64,000 bases of DNA from Streptomyces albicerus (GTDB taxonomy: Bacteria > Actinomycetota > Actinomycetes > Streptomycetales > Streptomycetaceae), in the NCBI RefSeq assembly GCF_008905045.1, contig NZ_VWMY01000013.1:121306-185305 (forward strand), in the 5' to 3' direction. The translations under genes were made by a program, and so were the position numbers. Below are positions 1 to 8,655 of the stretch, piece after piece; within the stretch, counting starts at the first letter, position 1, and each line of letters starts with the position of its first letter. The notes under the pieces are model-generated. The model ran no database searches and was not told the origin of the DNA. It saw only the letters and a program-made list of their open reading frames with translations.

Positions 1-2387
1 TCCGCCGACTTGGCCACCCGCCCGGAGTTGCCTTCGTCACCCACGGCGATCCCGCGCCGCTTGGACACGTACACCGCGCCCACGATGACGGCGAGCGAGA
101 GCACCGCGATGAGGACTCGCATGCCCACGCTCTTGTCCTCGCCGTAGCTGAATTTGACCACCGCCGGCGCGATGAGCAGCGCCACCAGGTTCATCACCTT
201 CAGCAGAGGGTTGATCGCCGGCCCCGCGGTGTCCTTGAAGGGGTCGCCGACCGTGTCGCCGATCACCGTCGCGGCGTGGGCCTCGCTGCCCTTGCCGCCG
301 TGGTGGCCGTCCTCGACGAGTTTCTTCGCGTTGTCCCACGCGCCGCCGGAGTTGGCGAGGAAGACCGCCATCAGCGTGCCCGTGCCGATGGCGCCCGCGA
401 GGAACGAACCGAGCGCGCCGACCCCGAGCGTGAAGCCGATCGCGATCGGCGTCAGTACGGCGAGCAGACCCGGTGTGGCCAGCTCACGCAGCGCGTCCTT
501 GGTGCAGATGTCGACGACGCGCCCGTACTCGGGCTTCTCGGTGTAGTCCATGATCCCGGGGTGCTCGCGGAACTGCCGCCGCACCTCGTAGACCACGGCC
601 CCGGCGGACCGCGAGACCGCGTTGATCGCCAGCCCCGAGAAGAGGAAGACGACCGCGGCGCCCGCGATGAGCCCGACCAGGTTGTTGGGCTGCGAGATGT
701 CCATCATCAGGTTCAGCGGCGCGTCCTCGCCGGAGACCGTCTCGCCCACTTCGTTCGCGGCCGTGAGGATCGCGTCGCGATACGAGCCGAAGAGCGCCGA
801 GGCCGCGAGGACCGCGGTGGCGATGGCGATGCCCTTGGTGATGGCCTTGGTGGTGTTGCCGACGGCGTCCAGGTCGGTGAGCACCTGCGCGCCCGAGCCC
901 GTGACGTCACCGGACATCTCGGCGATGCCCTGCGCGTTGTCGGAGACCGGACCGAAGGTGTCCATCGCCACGATCACGCCGACCGTGGTGAGCAGACCGG
1001 TACCGGCCAGCGCCACCGCGAAGAGCGCCAGCATGATCGACGTACCGCCGAGCAGGAAGGCCCCGTACACGCCGAGGCCGATCAACAGGGCGGTGTAGAC
1101 AGCCGATTCGAGACCGATGGAGATACCGGCGAGGATGACGGTCGCCGGGCCGGTGAGCGAGGTCTTCCCGATGTCCCGTACGGGACGGCGGGTCGTCTCG
1201 GTGAAGTAGCCCGTCAGCTGCTGGATCAGCGCGGCCAGCACGATGCCGATCGCGACGGCGACGAGCGCGAGGATCCGCGGGTCGCCGGAGTCGCCGAGGA
1301 TGGCCTCGTCGGTGACCCCGTCCAACTCGGCGTACGTGGACGGCAGATAGATGAAGACCGCCGCGGCCACCAGCGCCAGCGAGATCACCGCGGAGATGAA
1401 GAAGCCGCGGTTGATGGCGCTCATCCCGCTGCGGTCCGCACGGCGCGGAGCCACGGCGAAGATGCCGATCATCGCCGTCAGGACACCGATCGCGGGCACG
1501 ATCAGCGGGAAGGCGAGCCCGGAGTCGCCGAACGCCGCCTTGCCGAGGATCAGCGCGGCGACGAGCGTGACGGCATACGACTCGAAGAGGTCGGCGGCCA
1601 TACCGGCGCAGTCGCCGACGTTGTCGCCCACGTTGTCGGCGATGGTCGCGGCATTGCGCGGATCGTCCTCCGGAATGCCCTGCTCGACCTTGCCGACCAG
1701 GTCGGCGCCGACGTCGGCGGCCTTGGTGAAGATGCCGCCGCCGACACGCATGAACATGGCGATCAGCGCGGCGCCGAGGCCGAAGCCCTCCAGGACCTTC
1801 GGCGCGTCTGCCGCGTACACCAGCACCACACAGGAGGCGCCCAGCAGACCGAGCCCCACCGTGAACATGCCGACGACGCCGCCCGTGCGGAAAGCGATCT
1901 TCATGGCTTTGTGCGAGACGGCGGTGAGATCCTTTTCGGGCTCACCCTCCGCCGGAGTCGCTTCCCGTGCCGCGGCGGCCACGCGCACATTGCTGCGTAC
2001 GGCGAGCCACATGCCGATATAGCCGGTGGTCGCCGAGAACGCCGCGCCGATCAAGAAGAAGACCGATCGTCCGGCGCGCTGATTCCAGTCGTCCGCGGGC
2101 AGCAGCATGAGCAGGAAGAACACCACGACGGCGAAAACGCCGAGCGTGCGCATCTGCCGCCCCAGGTAGGCATTCGCGCCCTCCTGGATCGCTGTCGCGA
2201 TCTTCTTCATGCTGTCGGTGCCCTCGCCGGCCGCGAGCACCTGGCGGACCAGGACCCCGGCGACGACAAGCGCCGCAAGGGCGACGGCCGCGATGACCAT
2301 CACGATGAGGCGGTTGTCGTCGGTCAGTACTGCGGCTGCGAAGGTTGTGGGTTGGTCAAACTGATGAGGGGTAGAAAGCCCCGCCAT
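1..2387 (-). CDS. hppA: K+-independent H+-translocating pyrophosphatase, 3' end cut by window
   Basis: Membrane-bound pyrophosphatase that couples PPi hydrolysis to proton export. The frame is open from ATG at 2387 to the window edge (795 codons), close to the usual full length of about 800 residues, so only a few C-terminal codons are missing. Family signatures are readable: DVGADLVGKVE near residue 226 (PPi/Mg binding), DNVGDNVGDCAGMAADLFESY just after it, GPVSDNAQGIAEMSGD near 487, and GNTTKA near 510. The lysine of GNTTKA is the family's mark of K+-independent enzymes. An AAGGAGG ribosome binding site lies at 2391-2398. The gene sits downstream of the bldG/anti-sigma pair on the same strand but is separated from it by a terminator, so it probably has its own promoter. 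Confidence 0.96.
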   Translation of the reverse strand, partial: MAGLSTPHQFDQPTTFAAAVLTDDNRLIVMVIAAVALAALVVAGVLVRQVLAAGEGTDSMKKIATAIQEGANAYLGRQMRTLGVFAVVVFFLLMLLPADDWNQRAGRSVFFLIGAAFSATTGYIGMWLAVRSNVRVAAAAREATPAEGEPEKDLTAVSHKAMKIAFRTGGVVGMFTVGLGLLGASCVVLVYAADAPKVLEGFGLGAALIAMFMRVGGGIFTKAADVGADLVGKVEQGIPEDDPRNAATIADNVGDNVGDCAGMAADLFESYAVTLVAALILGKAAFGDSGLAFPLIVPAIGVLTAMIGIFAVAPRRADRSGMSAINRGFFISAVISLALVAAAVFIYLPSTYAELDGVTDEAILGDSGDPRILALVAVAIGIVLAALIQQLTGYFTETTRRPVRDIGKTSLTGPATVILAGISIGLESAVYTALLIGLGVYGAFLLGGTSIMLALFAVALAGTGLLTTVGVIVAMDTFGPVSDNAQGIAEMSGDVTGSGAQVLTDLDAVGNTTKAITKGIAIATAVLAASALFGSYRDAILTAANEVGETVSGEDAPLNLMMDISQPNNLVGLIAGAAVVFLFSGLAINAVSRSAGAVVYEVRRQFREHPGIMDYTEKPEYGRVVDICTKDALRELATPGLLAVLTPIAIGFTLGVGALGSFLAGAIGTGTLMAVFLANSGGAWDNAKKLVEDGHHGGKGSEAHAATVIGDTVGDPFKDTAGPAINPLLKVMNLVALLIAPAVVKFSYGEDKSVGMRVLIAVLSLAVIVGAVYVSKRRGIAVGDEGNSGRVAKSA

Positions 2388-2680
2388 TCGTCCTCCTTGA
2401 CGCTTGGACCGAGCTCAAGATGTGGACGGATTGTAGGTACCGGAACCTGATCAAAACAGTGCGCGGTAAGCGGAATCGGCCTTCACCTGCTCTTCAGCAA
2501 ATGATCCACGGACCATCACGGAACCCGAAAGAGGTAATGCCCCAAAAGCATTGACGCCCGATCATTGCCGCGCGGCGTGGCGTAAAGCTGATCTTATTGT
2601 TGATCGTAATCCAGGTCGTGAATTGATTCACGAAAAGGGTGGCGAGTGAGCTGGAGATCGTCCGGCGATGGCCGGGCATG
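2388..2680 (-). promoter_or_regulatory. hppA upstream region
   Basis: Non-coding stretch of relatively low GC between the terminator of the anti-sigma gene and hppA. It contains AT-rich segments around 2585-2640 compatible with a promoter firing leftward into hppA. A short minus-strand reading frame here (2494-2679) has poor Streptomyces codon use and was not accepted. I see no other feature. Confidence 0.4.
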
Positions 2681-2711
2681 CGAAAGGGCCCTGCTCAGCA
2701 GGGCCCTTTCG
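2681..2711 (-). terminator. Terminator of the bldG/anti-sigma unit
   Basis: Perfect inverted repeat: CGAAAGGGCCCTGCT pairs with AGCAGGGCCCTTTCG with a one-base loop. It lies just downstream of the anti-sigma gene stop and separates it from hppA. Confidence 0.85.
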
Positions 2712-2752
2712 AACAGGTCGGACACAGGTTGGAGCAGTCCAGGGGGGACGGA

Positions 2753-3196
2753 TCAGGGGAGGAGCGCGGCCGGCGGCGTGGTTGGCCAGCTCATCCTGAT
2801 CAGTCCGCCGTTCTCACCGGCGGTCACTTCCACGTCGTCGACGAGGCCGCTGATGACCGCGAGGCCCATCTCGTCCTCCTCGGTCTCCGTGTCCGGATCG
2901 TCGCCTCCGCCATGGGCGCCCGGCGCCTTGTCGCCGGGAACCGTGTGCGGTGCCTCGTCGCCGACCTCGATGGAGAACTGTTTCTCCTCCTCGATCAGCG
3001 ACACCCGCACCGGCGCCGAGATTCCGCCGCTCTGGTGCAGGCCGACGGCCCGGGTGCAGGCCTCGCCGACGGCGAGCCTGACCTCGTCGAGGACGGCCTC
3101 GTCCACTCCGGCCCTGCGCGCCACCGCTGCCGCCACCAGTCGGGCGGTCCTGACGTGCTCGGGCAGCGCGCTGAAGCGGAGTTCAACGGTGGCCAT
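2753..3196 (-). CDS. Anti-sigma regulatory factor (RsbW-type ATP-binding kinase), partner of BldG
   Basis: A 147-residue GHKL-fold (HATPase_c_2) anti-sigma factor of the SpoIIAB/RsbW class, expected to bind or phosphorylate the antagonist encoded just upstream. The N box region reads EACTRAVGLH, where the usual Asn of EAxxNAxxH is Arg, and the G1 region reads EMGLAVISGLVDDVEV; both are degenerate but recognisable. An acidic, Gly/Asp-rich loop (about residues 85-108, GGGDDPDTETEEDE) is inserted before the G1 box. It is 151 bp downstream of bldG on the same strand and followed by a strong terminator; in S. coelicolor the equivalent gene is co-transcribed with bldG. Kinase activity is uncertain given the altered N box. 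Confidence 0.9.
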   Translation of the reverse strand: MATVELRFSALPEHVRTARLVAAAVARRAGVDEAVLDEVRLAVGEACTRAVGLHQSGGISAPVRVSLIEEEKQFSIEVGDEAPHTVPGDKAPGAHGGGDDPDTETEEDEMGLAVISGLVDDVEVTAGENGGLIRMSWPTTPPAALLP

Positions 3197-3347
3197 GCAT
3201 CCCCCTCGGAACTACGGGCGTGCGGTCGGGGGGCCGGATCGCCGAGACCCGGACCCCCCTCCATTGACTTCTGCCTCCCGGGCACGGCCCGGGAACCGGC
3301 TGTCGGCCGCTGACCGGCCAGTCAGGGACGGGCCGGACCACGGCCGC

Positions 3348-3689
3348 TCAGTCGGTGGCCGCCACCGCTTCCTCGACCGAGGTGTGGATCGGGAACACCT
3401 TGGTGAGACCGGTGATGCGGAAGATCTTCAGAATGCGCTCCTGGTTGCAGACCAGCCGGAGCGAGCCCTCATGGGCACGCACCCGCTTCAGGCCACCGAC
3501 CAGCACGCCGAGCCCGGTGGAGTCGAGGAAATCCACGCCCTCCATGTCGACGACAAGATGAAAACTGCCGTCGTTCACCAGCTCGACCAGCTGCTCGCGC
3601 AGCTTGGGCGCGGTATATACATCGATTTCGCCACCGACCTCGACGACCGTACGATCGCCGACGGTACGGGTCGACAGGGACAGGTCCAC
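3348..3689 (-). CDS. bldG: Anti-sigma factor antagonist BldG (STAS domain)
   Basis: A 113-residue single STAS-domain protein of the SpoIIAA/RsbV type, essential in Streptomyces for aerial mycelium and antibiotic production. The conserved phospho-acceptor segment is [15 protein letters not shown], with the regulatory Ser near residue 57. The sequence matches BldG as I remember it almost residue for residue. The start is a GTG preceded by GGAGG at good spacing (GGAGGATCC then GTG). It is divergent from the helicase gene, with only 80 bp between starts, and is the first gene of the two-gene unit with the downstream anti-sigma gene. Activity is controlled by phosphorylation of the Ser. Confidence 0.98.
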
Positions 3690-3769
3690 GGATCCTCCAG
3701 CACCTTGCTATCGAGCGGTCATCCCAAGGGACACCTCGGCGGAGCCCCCGGGACGGTTCGCCAGCCGCG

Positions 3770-6376
3770 ATGGCATTCAATCACTTACCGGCAGGCGTGC
3801 ACGACGCCTTGGGTCCATTGTCCGTCACGCCAGTGACACACTCGATGCCGATGGCCAAGAATCACCGATCCGATCGAACCTCGACGGACACCGCATCCCG
3901 CCCCTCGCCGGGCGAGATCCTGGACCGGCTCGCCTCGGGGCCGAGCCGGGCTTCGCGCATCACTCATACGGAGCACTTGCCCCCACGCGCGGGTCGCCAT
4001 GCCGTGTGGCCCGACCGGATCCGCTCGGAGGTCATCGCCGCGGTGCAGTCCGCGGGCATCGAGCATCCCTGGGCCCACCAGGCACTCGCCGCCGAGCACG
4101 CCCTGGACGGCGAGTCGGTGATCGTCTCCACGGGCACGGCCTCCGGCAAGTCACTCGCGTACCTCGTCCCCGTCCTCTCGACGCTCCTCGACGGTTCGGA
4201 GGCCCCGAACGGCCGCGGCGCGACCGCGCTGTACCTCGCCCCGACGAAGGCCCTGGCGGCGGACCAGCGCCGATCCGTGAAGGAACTTTCACAACCTCTG
4301 GGCAATGCCGTACGCTCCGCGGTCTACGACGGGGACACACCCGTCGAGGAACGCGAATGGGTACGCCAGTACGCCAACTACGTCCTCACGAACCCCGACA
4401 TGCTGCACCGCGGGATACTGCCCTCCCACGCCCGCTGGTCCTCCTTCCTGCGCGCCCTGCGCTACGTCGTCATCGACGAGTGCCACACCTACCGGGGCGT
4501 CTTCGGGTCTCATGTCGCCCAAGTACTCCGCCGGCTGCGCCGCCTGTGTGCCCGCTACGGCTCCTCTCCCGTCTTCCTCATGGCCTCCGCGACCGCCGCC
4601 GAGCCCTCGGTCGCCGCCTCCCGCCTCACCGGCCTGCCCGTCGTGGAGGTCGCGGACGACGCCTCACCGCGCGGGGAACTGGTGTTCGCCCTGTGGGAGC
4701 CTCCCCTCACCGAACTCCACGGCGAGAAGGGCGCTCCCGTCCGCCGCACCGCCACCGCCGAGACCGCCGACCTCCTCACCGACCTGACCGTGCAGGGTGT
4801 CCGCTCGGTCGCCTTCGTACGGTCCCGCCGCGGGGCCGAGCTGATCTCGGTGATCGCCCAGGAGCGCCTCGCCGAGGTCGACCGCTCCCTGGTCAGCCGC
4901 GTGGCCGCCTACCGCGGCGGCTACCTTCCTGAGGAACGCCGCGCCCTCGAACGCGCCCTCCACTCCGGCGAACTCCTCGGCCTCGCCGCCACCACCGCAC
5001 TCGAACTCGGCATCGACGTCTCCGGTTTGGACGCAGTCGTCATCGCGGGCTACCCGGGCACCCGGGCCTCCCTGTGGCAGCAGGCGGGCCGCGCGGGCCG
5101 CTCCGGGCAGGGGGCACTGGCCGTCCTGGTCGCCCGTGACGACCCGCTGGACACATTCCTCGTCCACCACCCCGAGGCGCTGTTCGACCAGCCGGTGGAG
5201 TCCACCGTCCTCGACCCCGACAACCCGTACGTCCTCGCCCCCCACTTGTGCGCCGCGGCCGCCGAACTTCCCCTGACCGACGAGGACCTGCCCCTCTTCG
5301 GTCCCGCTTCCGCCGAGCTGCTCCCGCAGTTGGAGGCCGCGAAGCTGCTGCGCCGCCGCACGAAGGCATGGCACTGGACCCGTCGCGAACGGGCCGCCGA
5401 CCTGACCGACATCCGAGGCGGAGGCGGAAACCCGGTGCAGATCGTGGAGGCCGGCTCCGGCCGACTGCTGGGCACGGTCGACGCCTCGGCCGCGCACACC
5501 ACCGTCCACGAAGGAGCGATCCACCTCCACCAGGGCCGTACGTACCTGGTGAAGGAACTCCACCTGGACGACTCGGTCGCCCTCGTCGAGGAGGCCAACC
5601 CGCCGTACTCGACGGTCGCCCGCGACACGACCGCCATCTCCGTCCTGGAGACGGATGTCGAAGTCCCCTGGGGTGACGGCCGGTTGTGCTACGGCTCCGT
5701 CGAAGTCACCAACCAGGTCGTCTCCTTCCTGCGTCGTCGTGTCATCACCGGCGAGGTGCTCGGCGAGACCAAACTCGACCTCCCTCCTCGCACACTCCGT
5801 ACGCGTGCCGTGTGGTGGACGGTCACCGAGGACCAACTCGACGCCGCTCGCGTGAACCCCGAGATCCTCGGCGGCGCCCTGCACGCCGCCGAGCACGCCT
5901 CGATCGGCATGCTGCCGCTCTTCGCCACCTGCGACCGCTGGGACATCGGCGGCGTCTCCATCCCACTGCACCCGGACACGCTCCTGCCCACCGTCTTCGT
6001 GTACGACGGCCACCCCGGCGGCGCGGGCTTCGCGGAACGCGCCTTCCACACCGCTCGCGAGTGGCTCACCGCCACCCGCCAGGCCATCGCCTCCTGCGAG
6101 TGCGAGGCCGGCTGCCCGTCCTGCATCCAGTCCCCCAAGTGCGGCAACGGCAACGAGCCTTTGCACAAGCGGGGGGCTGTGCGGTTGCTGACGGTGCTGC
6201 TGGGAGGAGCGCCGGAGGGGCGGCCAGGGAAGCCGGGGGTCGCGTCGGGGGCGGGGCCCGCCCCCGACGAGGGGCCTGCTTCCGACGAGGGGCCTGCTTC
6301 CGACGAGGAGTACGTCGGCGGCAGAGGGCACGTCGTCAGCGAGGGGCACGTCGTCGGCGAAGCCGCGGAGGGCTAG
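3770..6376 (+). CDS. DECH-box helicase with C-terminal zinc-binding DUF1998 (MrfA-like)
   Basis: An 868-residue superfamily 2 helicase of the helicase/secretion-neighbourhood family, related to the MrfA DNA-repair helicases. Walker A is GTASGKS near residue 121, motif II is DECH near 236, motif III is SATAAEP near 270, motif VI is QQAGRAGR near 443. A four-cysteine cluster (CECEAGCPSCIQSPKC, residues about 775-790) is the DUF1998 metal site. After residue 800 the protein ends in a low-complexity tail of repeated PASDEGP units. The ATG at 3770 has no good ribosome binding site; ATGs at 3847 or 3853 are alternatives. Its steady company with the Tad locus in actinobacteria is known, but the functional link is not. 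Confidence 0.93.
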   Translation: MAFNHLPAGVHDALGPLSVTPVTHSMPMAKNHRSDRTSTDTASRPSPGEILDRLASGPSRASRITHTEHLPPRAGRHAVWPDRIRSEVIAAVQSAGIEHPWAHQALAAEHALDGESVIVSTGTASGKSLAYLVPVLSTLLDGSEAPNGRGATALYLAPTKALAADQRRSVKELSQPLGNAVRSAVYDGDTPVEEREWVRQYANYVLTNPDMLHRGILPSHARWSSFLRALRYVVIDECHTYRGVFGSHVAQVLRRLRRLCARYGSSPVFLMASATAAEPSVAASRLTGLPVVEVADDASPRGELVFALWEPPLTELHGEKGAPVRRTATAETADLLTDLTVQGVRSVAFVRSRRGAELISVIAQERLAEVDRSLVSRVAAYRGGYLPEERRALERALHSGELLGLAATTALELGIDVSGLDAVVIAGYPGTRASLWQQAGRAGRSGQGALAVLVARDDPLDTFLVHHPEALFDQPVESTVLDPDNPYVLAPHLCAAAAELPLTDEDLPLFGPASAELLPQLEAAKLLRRRTKAWHWTRRERAADLTDIRGGGGNPVQIVEAGSGRLLGTVDASAAHTTVHEGAIHLHQGRTYLVKELHLDDSVALVEEANPPYSTVARDTTAISVLETDVEVPWGDGRLCYGSVEVTNQVVSFLRRRVITGEVLGETKLDLPPRTLRTRAVWWTVTEDQLDAARVNPEILGGALHAAEHASIGMLPLFATCDRWDIGGVSIPLHPDTLLPTVFVYDGHPGGAGFAERAFHTAREWLTATRQAIASCECEAGCPSCIQSPKCGNGNEPLHKRGAVRLLTVLLGGAPEGRPGKPGVASGAGPAPDEGPASDEGPASDEEYVGGRGHVVSEGHVVGEAAEG

Positions 6377-6494
6377 AGCGTCGTCTTCCAGCCCAGCCCC
6401 GCCCCGCCGAGAGACCGGGCACTCGCGGGCTAGGGCGGAGGGCCACGGCTCACCTCGTCGACGAGGAGCGGAGGAGCGGAGGACTACTGGCCCG

Positions 6495-7079
6495 CTACGG
6501 CCCCACCTCCTCGGCGGCCGACCCGGATGTTCCGTTCGGCGGCACGGGTCTGTCAGGGCCTGCAGGTCCGGCAGGTTCGGAAGGTCCGGCCGAACCGGCT
6601 GACCACGCTGGATCCGCCGGACCAGGCGGAGCCATCGAAGCCCCAGGACCAGCCGGAGCCACCGGCCCAGCCGGGCCCGCCCGCGACCTCACCTCCGCCG
6701 TCAACGGTCCCCGTCCCGCCGCCACCGTGACGTCCGAGATCTCGCCCTGGACGGCGCACCGCACGATCCGGGTGCCTTGAGCGCGCGCCACCCGGTCCGC
6801 CTGGGCGCAGGCTTCCGTCCCGCCGTCCATCCAGTGGTCGGCCGCCGCGAGCGCCGCCAAGTCGGCCGCTCCGCCCGCGCGATGGCGGATCACCACCGCC
6901 TGCCCCATCGCGAGGACGGCACCGAAGACGACACACAGCACCGCGATCGCGCCCACGGTCCACACGGTCGCCGACCCTTGGTCCGACTTGAACGCCCTCG
7001 TACGCGGCCCACGCGGCCTCGCACGCGCTCTCATATGCGACCGGAGACCTCTCCTACGTCCCGTGCCTCCCTTCCTCAT
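6495..7079 (-). CDS. TadE-like protein with Pro/Gly/Ala-rich tail (Rv3654c type)
   Basis: A 194-residue protein, last gene of the pilus operon. The Arg-rich N-terminus is followed by GSATVWTVGAIAVLCVVFGAVLAMGQAVVIRHRAGGAADLAALAAAD, the single membrane helix and amphipathic segment of the helicase/secretion-neighbourhood TadE-like family. Two cysteines at about residues 93 and 107 could form a disulfide outside the cell. From about residue 130 to the end it becomes a collagen-like Gly-X-Pro/Ala-rich tail, which is not part of the family core. Its ATG overlaps the TGA of the preceding TadE gene (ATGA), fixing the start. It is probably a minor pilin or assembly factor at the cell surface. Confidence 0.85.
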   Translation of the reverse strand: MRKGGTGRRRGLRSHMRARARPRGPRTRAFKSDQGSATVWTVGAIAVLCVVFGAVLAMGQAVVIRHRAGGAADLAALAAADHWMDGGTEACAQADRVARAQGTRIVRCAVQGEISDVTVAAGRGPLTAEVRSRAGPAGPVAPAGPGASMAPPGPADPAWSAGSAGPSEPAGPAGPDRPVPPNGTSGSAAEEVGP

Positions 7080-7555
7080 CCGCCCACCCCAACCGTCTCC
7101 TCGGCCAGGGCCGCAGCCTCCTGCGTCAGGTCGAGGGCCAGCGCGTCCGGCCCCGGCGCCTCCGCCTCGACCCGTACGTGCACCAGGTCGCCCTCTCGCC
7201 GGACGGTGACCCGCGCGCCACTCGGCGCCGTCTCACGGGCCACCGCCATCACCGTGGCCGGCGGGTCCTGTCGGGCCGCGGCGCGAGCCCCCGCCCTGGC
7301 CGCGTCCACGCACTGGATCAGGGCGGCCGCGGCCATCAACGCCCAGACCAGCGCCATCGTGAACACGACCAGTACAGGCAGCACCACGGCCGCCTCCGCC
7401 GTCACGAAGCCGCGGTCCCGAGCCCCGGTCCGATCCGAACTCCGATCCCGATCCGCACTCTGATCCCGTCTGGAACTCCGATCCCGCTCGAAACTCCGGT
7501 CCCGTCCGGAACTCCGCTCCCGCCCGGGACTCGGCCCCCGCTCCGGATCGCTCAC
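7076..7555 (-). CDS. TadE-family minor pilin
   Basis: TadE-like pseudopilin. The reading frame starts with a charged low-complexity stretch of repeating RDRSS-type units (about 45 residues), then GFVTAEAAVVLPVLVVFTMALVWALMAAAALIQCVDAARAGARAAAR, the TadE prepilin-like signal with Glu at the processing-type position followed by a hydrophobic helix. I place the start at GTG 7555, directly after the stop of the pilin gene with GAGG upstream; an in-frame ATG at 7576, overlapping the pilin gene, is the alternative. The stop overlaps the next start. The Arg/Asp/Ser repeats are an odd cytoplasmic extension for this family. Confidence 0.88.
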   Translation of the reverse strand: MSDPERGPSPGRERSSGRDRSFERDRSSRRDQSADRDRSSDRTGARDRGFVTAEAAVVLPVLVVFTMALVWALMAAAALIQCVDAARAGARAAARQDPPATVMAVARETAPSGARVTVRREGDLVHVRVEAEAPGPDALALDLTQEAAALAEETVGVGG

Positions 7556-7562
7556 CCCCGCC

Positions 7563-7784
7563 TCAGAACTGCCCATTGAGCGCCCGCCCCACGATGTCCT
7601 GCAGAGCTCCCCGCACCTGCCCGCTGGTCAGCACCTCGTAGAGCAGCGCGGCGAATCCCACCGCCGCGATCAACCCCATCGCGTACTCGGAGGTGACCAT
7701 CCCGGCATCCCTCCGCACCACCCGGGCCCTGGCCGCCAGGACCCACGCCCGCACCCGCACTCGTACCCGCATTGCCTTGCTCAT
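7563..7784 (-). CDS. DUF4244 Flp-type major pilin
   Basis: A 73-residue protein. A basic leader rich in Arg and Val (residues 1-28) precedes MVTSEYAMGLIAAVGFAALLYEVLTSGQVRGAL, the DUF4244/Flp-pilin pattern: prepilin-peptidase-type site, then Glu and a hydrophobic helix. It is the likely structural subunit of the pilus assembled by the TadA/B/C proteins encoded upstream. It lies 76 bp after tadC, the largest gap in the operon, where an extra promoter or processing site could raise pilin expression. No dedicated prepilin peptidase gene is present in this window. Confidence 0.9.
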   Translation of the reverse strand: MSKAMRVRVRVRAWVLAARARVVRRDAGMVTSEYAMGLIAAVGFAALLYEVLTSGQVRGALQDIVGRALNGQF

Positions 7785-7860
7785 CCGAACCCCCGTACAG
7801 CTCTGTTCCGTTGCCCCTTTGACTGACCTTGATCACTCGTCGTTCATCCCATTCCGCCCG

Positions 7861-8655
7861 TCACCCACCACCTCCTCCCAGCACCCCGCCCGCAAGCCCG
7901 ATCACCACAGGCAGCACCCCGATCGCGATGAACGCGGGCAGAAAACACAGCCCCACCGGCGCGGTGACCAGGACTCCCGCCCGCCGCGCACGAGCCGTGG
8001 CGGTACGCCCCCACTCGGCGCGGGCCTCCGCGGCGAGTCGCGCGACGGGTGCGGCAGCCGGTACGCCCGACTCGCCGGCCCGCTCCAGCAACCGAGCCAG
8101 TGTCCGGGCCCCGGGCAACGCGGCCAGCCCTCGCCACGCCTCGGCCGGTTCACCCCCGAGCCGCACCTCGGCCGCACCCCGCGCCAGCCGCTCCCCCACA
8201 GGCCCGTCCAGCGCCTCCCCGACAGCCTGGGCGGCCACCACGGGACTGGCGCCCGCCGCGATGCAGGCCGCCAACAGATCGGCGGCGAGTGGCAGTTGCC
8301 GTGCGGCCAACCCCGCGTCGAACTCCTCCACCGGCGCCGGTCTCCGCTGCCACCGCCACATCCCGAACCCGGCCGCAAGCCCCACCAAGACCCCGGGAGC
8401 ACCACCGACGAACACCCAACAGGCGCTCACGGCACCGACAACGGGCAGCCACCGCCTCACGTCATCGCGCATCTCCAAGCGCCGCCCGCCGGGCAGCGAC
8501 TCCACTGCCGTCCCCGACTTCCCGATCAGCACCACCCGCAACCGCCTGCGCGTACTCCGCTCCCGCCGCGCCGCGCCCAGGGCCCGGATCAGCGACCACA
8601 CCCCCGCCACCACGCACAACGCCACCCCCAGCCTGTGGACAACTTCCGTGCTCAT
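7861..8655 (-). CDS. tadC: Type II/IV secretion F-domain membrane protein, TadC-like
   Basis: A 264-residue inner-membrane platform protein of the T2SSF family, the second of two such proteins. Hydrophobic helices occur near residues 5-25, 70-105 and 225-260, with the cytoplasmic T2SSF helical domain between them (AARQLPLAADLLAACIAAGASPVVAAQAVGEALDGPVG). ATG at 8655 overlaps the TGA of tadB by four bases, so the two are probably translationally coupled. TadB and TadC are expected to form the membrane base on which TadA acts. Confidence 0.9.
   Translation of the reverse strand: MSTEVVHRLGVALCVVAGVWSLIRALGAARRERSTRRRLRVVLIGKSGTAVESLPGGRRLEMRDDVRRWLPVVGAVSACWVFVGGAPGVLVGLAAGFGMWRWQRRPAPVEEFDAGLAARQLPLAADLLAACIAAGASPVVAAQAVGEALDGPVGERLARGAAEVRLGGEPAEAWRGLAALPGARTLARLLERAGESGVPAAAPVARLAAEARAEWGRTATARARRAGVLVTAPVGLCFLPAFIAIGVLPVVIGLAGGVLGGGGG

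Noticed and set aside
276..2450. 724-codon plus-strand open frame opposite hppA
   Set aside because: It is the complementary shadow of the pyrophosphatase gene; the protein is a low-complexity Asp/Arg/His mixture with no domain.
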